DNA of 64,000 nucleotides. Source: JBFWWP01 sp050246115. GTDB lineage: Bacteria > Planctomycetota > UBA8108 > UBA1146 > JAJFFE01. This document shows, piece after piece, positions 35,347-43,120 of the stretch. Made by a program: the position numbers and the translations under genes. The DNA lies in assembly GCA_050246115.1 (NCBI GenBank), contig JBFWWP010000013.1:84202-148201 (forward strand), read 5' to 3'. How positions within the stretch are numbered: position 1 is the first letter of the stretch; every line of letters begins with the position of its first letter. The notes under the pieces are model-generated. The model searched no databases. It had not been told where the DNA came from and worked only from the letters and a program-made list of their open reading frames with translations.

Positions 35347-36239
35347 CGGCGACATCGGTGTCCCCATCGCGCGTTACCCGATCCTTCGTCGCCGTTGGCG
35401 GCCTCTGTGCCGTAACGCTCGGCGCATTCTTGCTCTTCGGGGCTGGCTACTACGCGACGCCGTTACCCGATCGTCCGGTCCACCCTCTCCACGAGCTCTT
35501 GCGTCCTTCCGGCTACATCGGGCTGTCCTTGGGCGTCCTGGGCTCTGCGCTCATGCTTCTGAATCTGAGCTATCTCCTCCGAAAGAGCCTGCAGTGGATC
35601 CAGTTCGGCACCTTGCGCACCTGGATGGGGTTCCACGTCGTCACGGGCCTCGTTGGCCCACTGGCCATACTGGTTCACACCTCGATTCACCCCACGAGTT
35701 CCCTCGGGATCCTTGCGTTCTCCGCGATGGTGATCGTGGTCTGCGCCGGACTCATCGGACGCTACATCTACGCCTGGGTCCCGAGATCCCCCCGCGGCCG
35801 AGAACTGGAACGGGCCGAACTCGAGAGTCAGCTCGCTCGTCGAGAGCAGGAGCTCTCCGAACTCGGGACGTCTGTGCGAGCACTGCTACGAGACATGACT
35901 TCGACGGACGGCCGTCGAGGTTCGACGAGCATCACCGCCACCCTGGGTTCGATCCTGTCAGGGGACCAAGCCGCAAGGCGTGAATTCACTCGCCTGAAAC
36001 GGGAGGTTTTGGCCTCTCCATCGCTGCGTCCGCGAGCCAAGGAGATTCTACCCCCTCTGCGGCGACTCTGCCGCGAGCGACAGTGGTTGGCTCGCTACGA
36101 AGAAGCGCGGTCGCTCATGGGGTCCTGGCGCTTCCTCCATCGTTGGCTCGCGGTCCTCATGCTCCTCCTCGCGGCCTTCCACGTCGCGGTCGCCGTTCGC
36201 TTCGGCGATCTCTGGATGCTGGGCGGGAGCCACCCGTGA
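35343..36239 (+). CDS. Membrane protein with two His pairs, likely di-heme b-type cytochrome
   Basis: 298 residues from TTG 35343 (TTGA overlap with the preceding stop). About five membrane spans: 14-36, 57-78, 95-115, 121-143 and 263-285. H98 and H112 lie 14 residues apart in span 3, and H266 and H280 lie 14 apart in span 5, the classic spacing for two bis-histidine b hemes stacked across a bilayer. H116 is an alternative ligand. Residues 150-255 form a charged, helical, coiled-coil-like cytoplasmic segment that may dock the flavoprotein. This arrangement would pass electrons across the inner membrane to the periplasmic cytochromes encoded next. Heme binding is inferred, not shown. Confidence 0.7.
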   Translation: MTATSVSPSRVTRSFVAVGGLCAVTLGAFLLFGAGYYATPLPDRPVHPLHELLRPSGYIGLSLGVLGSALMLLNLSYLLRKSLQWIQFGTLRTWMGFHVVTGLVGPLAILVHTSIHPTSSLGILAFSAMVIVVCAGLIGRYIYAWVPRSPRGRELERAELESQLARREQELSELGTSVRALLRDMTSTDGRRGSTSITATLGSILSGDQAARREFTRLKREVLASPSLRPRAKEILPPLRRLCRERQWLARYEEARSLMGSWRFLHRWLAVLMLLLAAFHVAVAVRFGDLWMLGGSHP

Positions 36240-38413
36240 TCCGAGCAGCGCATCTACCGTTCTGGGTGGGTTCGACGCTCATCCTTGGCGTTGCCTCCCT
36301 GCTGACGCTGACCGAGCCATCACCCGCGCCCCTAGCCGAAGGCCACGCTCGCATCGACGGAATCTCGACCCTGGGAGGGTGCGTCCGGTGCCATTCGAAG
36401 GAAGGCCTGAGTGCAGGCTGCCTCGACTGCCACCGGGAGATCCAGAGTCAGCTCACGGACCGGACCGGCTTTCACAGTTTCATCACGCAACGCGAGGGAA
36501 AGCCCTGTGAAGGCTGTCACTCCGAGCACTTCGGTTTGGAGTTCGAAGTGGGCGGGCCATCCGCATGGCTGCAAACCGAGTCAGAGGCGAACACCTTCGA
36601 CCACCCTCACATCGACGATTTCCTCGATGGCGCGCATCGGCGGCTGACCTGCCAAGAATGCCACGCGGCCCAGTTCGCCCGGCCGATCCAGGCCGCGGGG
36701 GCCACAGGTCCTCGGACTCGCTCCTATCTCGGCCTCGATCAGGAATGTGTCACGTGCCACGAGGATCCCCATGCCGGCGGGCGTGTGACCGACTGCGAGG
36801 CGTGTCACGACCAGCAGACCTTCCGACCAGCCCGTGGATTCGATCACGATCTCCACTTTCCCTTGGGGTGCGCTCACCAGACGGTTCCGTGCGCTTCGTG
36901 CCACCGAGTGCTCGCAGGCTCCGGTCAGAGCCCGGCGTCTGTCCCGTTCTTGGAAGTCACTGGAAAGACGTGCGAGGAGTGCCACCCAACACCACACCAT
37001 CGAATCCTGGGAGCCTGCGATGACTGTCATGGCGCAACGGACTGCAAGTGGGACGACGCCATCGCTTCGATCTCCGTGGAGACCCACGCCACCTTCGGGT
37101 TCGCCCTCACGCCTCCACACGACGCCATCGCGTGTCGCGACTGCCACCCGCCGGCTTCATCGTACGACGACCGATTCCTAGACCCTGCCTCCGACGCACG
37201 GCGTCAATCAACCGATTGCCTCGCGTGTCATGGTGACCCACACGAGGCTCAGTTCGGCCGGGCGCCCCGTTGCCTCGACTGCCACGAGCCGACGCGTTTC
37301 GTTCCGAGCAACATCACCGCGAAACAGCACGTGACCTTTCCCCTCTCCGCCGCACACGCGGACCTCGCCTGCGCGCGCTGTCACGACGGAAGTCCCCGCC
37401 GGTTTCGGGATCTTCCCAAAGAGTGCGCGGACTGCCACACGAATCCTCACGGAGCACAGTTCGATTCCGAGATTCGTCGCGGGGGCTGTGCAACGTGTCA
37501 CGATCCAGCCGCAACCGCCTTTGCGATCCGGCCGTTCAATCACGACGAACGCACCAACTTCGGCCTCGACGGCGCGCACGCTCACGTGGACTGCTGCGAA
37601 TGCCATACGTCACCCCTGAACGCCACGCCCTCGGACGCGGCCCCGCCGGGAACCGCGCCCGTTCGGTTTCGAGGCACGCCCGCTCGCTGCGCGGACTGCC
37701 ACACCGATGAGCACCGGGGGCAATTCGAAAGCGGCGGCGCCTGCTCCGATTGTCACGACACCAAGTCGTTCGTACCCGCGCTCTGGGGAATCGACCGTCA
37801 CGGGAGGTTCCCCCTGGTTGGAGCCCACGAAGCCGTGGCCTGCGCCTCGTGCCACCCCCGGCCAGCCCCAGACGAGCCTCGTCGATACGTGGGCGCTCCC
37901 CGTACGTGTGCAGCATGCCACGAGAACCCTCACGGGCATCAGTTCGACTCCGAGATCGCCCGCGACGGGTGCGAGGTTTGCCACACCGCAAGCCGATTCG
38001 ACTTCACGATTCGACCGTTCGACCACGAACTCCGGACTGGTTACGCGCTTCGGGGCGAACACGCTCGGGCTTCGTGCGATCAGTGCCACCGCATACCCGC
38101 GAGTAACCCACTCGGCGCCCGCCAGTTCCGCGGCACCCTCTCGAGTTGCAGCTCGTGCCATACCGATCCCCACTGGGGCCAGTTCGAACGCGACGGCACG
38201 ACCTCGTGCGAGACCTGCCACTCCAGCTTCGAACGTTGGTCTGCGGACCGCTTCTCGCACACGTCGACACGTCTTCCCCTCGACGGAAACCACGCCGAAC
38301 TCGAGTGCTCCAGCTGTCACCCTCGAGCCACTGCGACCAACGGGAAGACCACGGTTCTGTACCGCCCGATCGGTCACCGATGTCAGGATTGCCATGGCAA
38401 ACCCAGCGACTAG
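36236..38413 (+). CDS. 26-CXXCH multiheme c-type cytochrome
   Basis: 725 residues from GTG 36236, overlapping the previous stop (GTGA). An N-terminal signal or anchor (FWVGSTLILGVASLLTLTE) is followed by 26 CXXCH motifs. The C-terminal two thirds is a repeat of about 95-100 residues with three hemes each: CADCHTNPHGAQFDSE, then GCATCH, then F-x-H...LxGAHA...CxxCH. The many extra histidines (CHxxPH, FxHD, GAHA) would serve as distal ligands. It is exported by Sec and loaded with heme in the periplasm (family knowledge). It is likely the main electron wire between the inner-membrane module and the outer membrane. No Ccm/Ccs maturation genes are in the window. Confidence 0.92.
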   Translation: MIRAAHLPFWVGSTLILGVASLLTLTEPSPAPLAEGHARIDGISTLGGCVRCHSKEGLSAGCLDCHREIQSQLTDRTGFHSFITQREGKPCEGCHSEHFGLEFEVGGPSAWLQTESEANTFDHPHIDDFLDGAHRRLTCQECHAAQFARPIQAAGATGPRTRSYLGLDQECVTCHEDPHAGGRVTDCEACHDQQTFRPARGFDHDLHFPLGCAHQTVPCASCHRVLAGSGQSPASVPFLEVTGKTCEECHPTPHHRILGACDDCHGATDCKWDDAIASISVETHATFGFALTPPHDAIACRDCHPPASSYDDRFLDPASDARRQSTDCLACHGDPHEAQFGRAPRCLDCHEPTRFVPSNITAKQHVTFPLSAAHADLACARCHDGSPRRFRDLPKECADCHTNPHGAQFDSEIRRGGCATCHDPAATAFAIRPFNHDERTNFGLDGAHAHVDCCECHTSPLNATPSDAAPPGTAPVRFRGTPARCADCHTDEHRGQFESGGACSDCHDTKSFVPALWGIDRHGRFPLVGAHEAVACASCHPRPAPDEPRRYVGAPRTCAACHENPHGHQFDSEIARDGCEVCHTASRFDFTIRPFDHELRTGYALRGEHARASCDQCHRIPASNPLGARQFRGTLSSCSSCHTDPHWGQFERDGTTSCETCHSSFERWSADRFSHTSTRLPLDGNHAELECSSCHPRATATNGKTTVLYRPIGHRCQDCHGKPSD

Positions 38414-39878
38414 TACTGCCACCGCGGCTTCTCACCCCGGCCTCCGTTACACCGTTGTCGGCACGGCACTCCTGCTGCTCGTGGTCTCGACGCAGTGCCT
38501 GTCGATTGCCCCTCGCAACAGTTGGGATGCGAAGAAGTGGGGTCCCGTGGTGTCCCACGAGACCTTCCCGGCGGACTGCTCGCTCTGTCACTTCCCGGAC
38601 CGGTGGGACGTTCTGAAGCCGGACTTCCGGTTCGATCACGCCACTGAGACCGGCTTCGCGTTGGTCGGTGCCCACGCACAAGCGGCTTGCCTCCGCTGCC
38701 ACAACGACCGGGGGGCCGTCTCCGCGTACGTGGCTCGTGGCTGTGGGGGCTGCCATCCAGATCCGCACCGCGACAAGCTCGGCCCCGACTGTGAGCGTTG
38801 CCACAACGTCGAAACATGGGAGCCGAGTGGCCTGATTGCAGAACACTTCGCAACGCGCTTCCCTCTGACAGGAATCCATGCCTCCACACCCTGCGAGTTG
38901 TGCCATGTGCGAGGCCCCACCGGCGACTTCAAGGGCGCACCGACCACTTGCGACGTGTGTCACGCCGGTGACGCGGCTTCCGCCGTGGCTTTCAACCACA
39001 TTGCGAGCGGGCTCAACACGGACTGCGAGCGATGCCACACCCCTCTCGGGTGGGGGGGCGCTTCGATCCGCCACGACTCCTTTCCCCTCATCGGGGGTCA
39101 CGCCGGCCGGGGCTGTCAGGAGTGTCACGTGGGCGGAGTCTTCGCCGGGCTTTCGACCCATTGCTACTCGTGCCACCAAGCGGACTACTCGGCCGCGCCC
39201 CTTCACGCCGCGCTGGGTTATCCGACGACCTGTGAGAATTGCCACTCCGTGTTCGGTTGGGATGGTGCCTTCGTGGCGCACGACGCCTTCCCGCTAACGG
39301 GGGGACATAGCGGGCTCGACTGTGCGCAGTGCCACCCGCCGGGGACGTTCAGGGGGCTGAGCTCCCAGTGCATCACATGCCACCAGGGCGACTTCAATAC
39401 CGCTCCCGACCACGTCAACCTCGGGTTCTCCACCCAATGCGAACTTTGTCATTCTACTCAGACTTGGAGCGGTGCGGTCATCGACCATAGCGTCTTTCCA
39501 CTGTCAGGCGGGCACGGTGGTCTTCAGTGCACCCAGTGCCACACGGGAGGATTCTTGGGCATCGACCCCGCTTGCTCCTCGTGCCACGCCGGGGACTTCG
39601 CGATGGCTCCCGATCACATGTCATTGAACTTTCCGATGCAGTGCGAGAACTGCCACAACACTACGTCGTGGAACAACGTCAGCTTCGTGCACGCGTTTCC
39701 CCTGCAAGATGAGCACAACGTACCCTGCAACCAGTGCCACACGACGAGCATGACGACGGTGTTCAATTGCTTGTCGTGCCATCCACAGTCTGAGACGGAC
39801 CCTGACCACGACGAGGTCGATGGTTACGTCTATGAATCGAACGCTTGCTACAGCTGCCATCCCGATGGAGACGACTGA
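38394..39878 (+). CDS. 19-CXXCH multiheme c-type cytochrome
   Basis: 494 residues. ATG 38394 lies 20 bp inside the end of the preceding gene, with AGGA six bases upstream. A hydrophobic leader (18-34) ends VVSTQC, only loosely like a lipobox. Nineteen CXXCH motifs follow, arranged in modules of about 60 residues: CENCHSVFGWDGAFVAHDAF, PLTGGHSGLDCAQCHPPGTF, then CITCHQGDFNTAPDHVNLGF. This layout differs from the 26-heme partner, so the two are not a recent duplication. With the barrel gene 2 bp downstream, this protein is the best candidate to sit in or near the outer-membrane pore. The exact location cannot be decided by reading. Confidence 0.92.
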   Translation: MANPATSTATAASHPGLRYTVVGTALLLLVVSTQCLSIAPRNSWDAKKWGPVVSHETFPADCSLCHFPDRWDVLKPDFRFDHATETGFALVGAHAQAACLRCHNDRGAVSAYVARGCGGCHPDPHRDKLGPDCERCHNVETWEPSGLIAEHFATRFPLTGIHASTPCELCHVRGPTGDFKGAPTTCDVCHAGDAASAVAFNHIASGLNTDCERCHTPLGWGGASIRHDSFPLIGGHAGRGCQECHVGGVFAGLSTHCYSCHQADYSAAPLHAALGYPTTCENCHSVFGWDGAFVAHDAFPLTGGHSGLDCAQCHPPGTFRGLSSQCITCHQGDFNTAPDHVNLGFSTQCELCHSTQTWSGAVIDHSVFPLSGGHGGLQCTQCHTGGFLGIDPACSSCHAGDFAMAPDHMSLNFPMQCENCHNTTSWNNVSFVHAFPLQDEHNVPCNQCHTTSMTTVFNCLSCHPQSETDPDHDEVDGYVYESNACYSCHPDGDD

Positions 39879-39880
39879 GG

Positions 39881-41512
39881 ATGCGGGAGGGACTGACGCT
39901 CATTGCGATCATCGCGACGCTGCTGCCGTCGCTGACGAGGGCAACCTCGGACGGGATCCTCCACTCGGTGGAGGCGAAGGTAGTCAACGTCACCCCCGAC
40001 GGCGTCTACATCGACGCGGGTCGGCGGGTAGGCTTGTCACCCGGAGACTCGGGGCGAGTCCTTCGCGATGGTCGCGAGGTCGCTCGCGTCGAAGTGGTTC
40101 TGGTCACGACCAACTCGGCGCGCCTGCGTGTGATCACCACCCTCGATCCCTCACCAACGCTTCCCGGTGACGAAGTCGAGCTGGGAGCGAGTTCGCCCGC
40201 AACCGAGCCGAGCGAGTTGGAGCCACCATCCCCGCCACCAGACCGCCCCCCGCCGCTCCTCGCGCCGCCCCGCCAACCAACCTCCCGGACGGAGTCGCGG
40301 AATGTCGTGCACGGGAACGTCCGACTCCGGGCCGATCTCCAGCACGACGCAAAGAGCGCTCGCGATGCGGCTCGCTTCGAACTGGCCTCGCGGGGTCGAG
40401 TCGATCGAATCGATGGAACTCCCTGGGCGATCGAGTGGTCGTGGAGCGCGTCGCTCCGAGACGGACACGCGTACGACCGCACCGATCCGACGTTGCTCCG
40501 GCGGTTCGACCTCTACACCCTCGAGGTCACTCGACCCCTCGGCGGAGATACCTTTGTCGGGTTCGGCCGCTTCCTGCCGCGGGAACTTCCAGCCGTTGGG
40601 TACGTCGACGGAGGGCGAATCGAGCACGAACTCAATGAGTCGTGGAGGATCGGTGGGATTCTCGGCCTCGTTCCGGACCGGGGAGATCTCGGCTTCTCTG
40701 CGCGAGAGCCCTTGGCCGTCGCCTACGTGACCCACGAGAGCGTCTTCTCCGGCCGGGATCGCTACTCGGGAACCCTTGGGGTCCTGGGATCTGCGTACCG
40801 CGGCAAGGCAGACCGGCTCTCAGTACTTCTCGATCAGAACCTCAGCTACCGAAAGGTCCGAGTATTCTCCTCGTCGACGTTCGACACCGACGTAGGAGGG
40901 GCGGAGACCCGCAACGGGATCCGGGTCACCGAGCTCTACACCAGCGCCCATTACGATGCTTGGGGTTGGCTCGCGCTCCGTGCCAGCGTTGAGCACCACG
41001 AACGACCGGACAACCAGGCGGAGAGGCACGTTTTCGCCATCGACTTCGATCGTCTCTTCGATCAAGGGTTCTGGCGCTACTCGGTTGGGTCGTCTCAGAG
41101 TCTTCCGTATCGTCTCCTGCTCGACGAGCAAGTATCCGTGATCCACGGTGCCGATGCGACGGACGATCCCTCCTGGGTGCTGAGTCTCACCAAGGCGGGG
41201 ATTCCCGCCTGGAGCGATGCCCAGGTGACCGTCTCGGTGTTCAACTACGTGGGAGAGACAATCGACGGATACGGGGGCCGACTCCTAATCAGCCTGCCAT
41301 TCTCCAAGGGTCGGGTCTCCCTTCAGTCGGGTTGCGGGTTTCGGTTCCTGGAAACCCAACCGGTGCGGGAAGACGGGGACATCACCGATGTCTTTCTCAG
41401 CGCCATTTGGCGGGTCGACAAGAACTGGTCGGCCGACACTCGGGTCTCCTACTCGACCGGGGGAGGGCAAGCGACGACGGCGGCTCAGCTCGGTGTCACC
41501 TTCCGTTGGTGA
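39881..41512 (+). CDS. Outer-membrane beta-barrel of the cytochrome operon
   Basis: 543 residues from ATG 39881, which begins 2 bp after the previous stop. A signal peptide covers about 1-22 (LTLIAIIATLLPSLTRA). Residues 25-115 make a small beta domain with VGLSPGDSGRVLRDGREVAR, then a Pro-rich linker (118-150). From about 155 to the end there are alternating amphipathic strands with frequent aromatic residues and the terminal signature QLGVTFRW, where the C-terminal Trp suits BAM-dependent insertion. As the last gene of a multiheme cytochrome operon it is the probable porin of a porin-cytochrome conduit, analogous to MtrB/PioB in position but not recognisably homologous. Confidence 0.78.
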   Translation: MREGLTLIAIIATLLPSLTRATSDGILHSVEAKVVNVTPDGVYIDAGRRVGLSPGDSGRVLRDGREVARVEVVLVTTNSARLRVITTLDPSPTLPGDEVELGASSPATEPSELEPPSPPPDRPPPLLAPPRQPTSRTESRNVVHGNVRLRADLQHDAKSARDAARFELASRGRVDRIDGTPWAIEWSWSASLRDGHAYDRTDPTLLRRFDLYTLEVTRPLGGDTFVGFGRFLPRELPAVGYVDGGRIEHELNESWRIGGILGLVPDRGDLGFSAREPLAVAYVTHESVFSGRDRYSGTLGVLGSAYRGKADRLSVLLDQNLSYRKVRVFSSSTFDTDVGGAETRNGIRVTELYTSAHYDAWGWLALRASVEHHERPDNQAERHVFAIDFDRLFDQGFWRYSVGSSQSLPYRLLLDEQVSVIHGADATDDPSWVLSLTKAGIPAWSDAQVTVSVFNYVGETIDGYGGRLLISLPFSKGRVSLQSGCGFRFLETQPVREDGDITDVFLSAIWRVDKNWSADTRVSYSTGGGQATTAAQLGVTFRW

Positions 41513-41789
41513 CCCACCGCGGCTCTTCTCCCGCGCGGGCCCTTCGGTCACCGAATTGCGGGCGGTTCCAAGCCAGACGCTTCCCGCATCGCCTTCGGCT
41601 CCGCCTCCACGAGTGGATCGGAAATCATCGTGGCCATGGGTTCACCGACCTTCGATTGCCGTGACATCGCACGACAGCAGCGGAGGCACCGACGGTCGCA
41701 GAGTTGCGACCGCTGCCGGCGTCGTTCGTAGCCCAGTAGACTATCCGCCGCCACGCGCCGGCTCGCAGCCTGGGACCACCGCCCACACC

Positions 41790-42059
41790 CTACATGCAGA
41801 GAACCCACACCCCCAAGACCGCGCCGCCGATCAAGCCGACGACCAAGCCTGCGCCCCAACCCTGAGCCATGCCGACACCGACGCCCGCGCCGAGCACTAA
41901 GACCATACCGAGGCCAACCACACTCCAGAACTGCCAGTGGCCACCGCTGGGGACCGGGACCGCCTTGTCGCAGTCCGGACAATTCACCATTCCACCCGCC
42001 AGACTCCGAGGGACTTCGAAGGCGTAGCCACAGAGCGGGCACTCGAAGGAAACGGTCAC
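41790..42059 (-). CDS. Small zinc-ribbon membrane protein
   Basis: 89 residues from GTG 42059, which overlaps the stop of the upstream gene. The N-terminus is a zinc ribbon, FECPLCGYAFEVPRSLAGG followed by VNCPDCDKAV (CxxC-x18-CxxC), then a glycine-rich double span (WSVVGLGMVLVLGAGVGVGM and GLVVGLIGGAVLGVWVL). The ribbon resembles the MJ0042/FmdB-like ribbons common in planctomycete small proteins. It would sit in the inner membrane with the ribbon in the cytoplasm. Function unknown. It is coupled with the LURP-one-like gene. Confidence 0.72.
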   Translation of the reverse strand: MTVSFECPLCGYAFEVPRSLAGGMVNCPDCDKAVPVPSGGHWQFWSVVGLGMVLVLGAGVGVGMAQGWGAGLVVGLIGGAVLGVWVLCM

Positions 42060-42637
42060 TGCGGACGTCCCTCGATCGCCACCAACAGAATGGCAGCGGC
42101 CAAGGCGAGGTCGGGGGTCAGCCGCGTCGGCTCGGTCACCGTCACGTCGAGCTTGAAGACGATCGGGTTGAAGCGCTGCTTGAAGGTGGCGACGACTCGG
42201 CCATCGCACACGGCGTTGAAAGTCTGGGGAATCAGGTTGCTCAGGAATCTACGCAACATGGCCTTGAAGAGGCTGTCTTCCGTGAGCTGGGCCACCGGGC
42301 GGTCGTCCTCGTCGAGAAACTCCCACGAGTCGCGCATGATCGAACGCCAACCCTTCCGGCGCAGCGCGCCGATCTTGACACCGCTCGGGGCGTCCACCAC
42401 GTCATAGGCTGCCGAGAAGTCGACGATCTGCCGGGCACGGATCAACATCCGCTCGTCCTGCAGATCCGCGTCCCCGAACACGCGAATGTCTTCCTTCAGC
42501 CGGAACGCCTTCTGCCGACTCGTCAGAAGGAGGTTCCCCGCGGGGTCGAAGACGTGAAACGTCGCCCCCAGGAAGGTAAAGAACTTGCGACGGATGAGAA
42601 ACTCCGTGTGCTCGAAACTCGCCGTGGCCCGTGCCAT
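42056..42637 (-). CDS. LURP-one-related / scramblase-like beta-barrel protein
   Basis: 193 residues. The pattern FLIRRKFFTFLGATFHVFDP at the start, repeated strands with QKAFRLKEDIRVF and ELLMIRARQIVDFSAAYDVV-type segments, and a hydrophobic final helix (LALAAAILLVAIEG) fit the tubby-like fold of LURP-one-related and bacterial phospholipid-scramblase-like proteins. In that fold a central hydrophobic C-terminal helix is enclosed by a 12-stranded barrel. The biochemical role in bacteria is not established. It forms a two-gene unit with the zinc-ribbon gene and is divergent from the lipoprotein gene at 43121. Confidence 0.7.
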   Translation of the reverse strand: MARATASFEHTEFLIRRKFFTFLGATFHVFDPAGNLLLTSRQKAFRLKEDIRVFGDADLQDERMLIRARQIVDFSAAYDVVDAPSGVKIGALRRKGWRSIMRDSWEFLDEDDRPVAQLTEDSLFKAMLRRFLSNLIPQTFNAVCDGRVVATFKQRFNPIVFKLDVTVTEPTRLTPDLALAAAILLVAIEGRPQ

Positions 42638-43120
42638 GCCTACACCTCCGTACGACTGGCATTCGAAGAATCGATCGTGCCGAACCCGACCTGACTGCCA
42701 ACTCCGGGGCGTCCTCCCCGAGGGACCTGAATCACTGGGACTGGATCTGCGCGCGCTCCGACGCGCCGACCGACGAGGGGCCGTGACAACGCAGCTCCCG
42801 CTGCCCCGAAAGGATGGCTGCCGGCCGACGAGGGAGTCAAGTCGCGAGTCGCGGTAGGAGGCCGTTCACGCTACCGCGACCTCGGCGGCGGGGCGAAACC
42901 CTGGTGCGGGCGCGACCGGACGGCTCGCCGTGCACGGTGCTGGGAACCGACGGGCCGCGCTCCCCCAAGCTCCGCCAGAGGGGGTCCGCCGCGAACCTCG
43001 GAGAAGGCTCGGGCAGATCGCAGTGCAGGGGAGCGCAACCCAGTGCCGAAGTCAGGAGACGCGGCCTCTCGACGAAGGGGCCGATAACCCCTCGACTTCG
43101 ACCGGAAACGAGCTGTGTCC
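42638..43120. other. 483-bp divergent intergenic region with a 10-bp-stem hairpin
   Basis: No gene seen. GTCGCGGTAG (42848-42857) and CTACCGCGAC (42871-42880) pair perfectly across a 13-base loop. The hairpin lies between divergent genes, so it is more likely regulatory or a small-RNA element than a terminator of either neighbour. Promoters for both flanking genes must lie in this region, but I could not place them confidently. Confidence 0.45.

Noticed and set aside
39881..41512. Naming the beta-barrel MtrB or PioB
   Set aside because: The gene position fits, but I cannot see sequence homology (for example no N-terminal CXXC typical of MtrB), so no symbol is given.
41548..41670. Minus-strand 39-codon frame MSRQSKVGEPMATMISDPLV...
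   Set aside because: Composition is plausible for a small protein, but there is no ribosome-binding site at either ATG and no recognisable homologue, so it is not listed as a gene.
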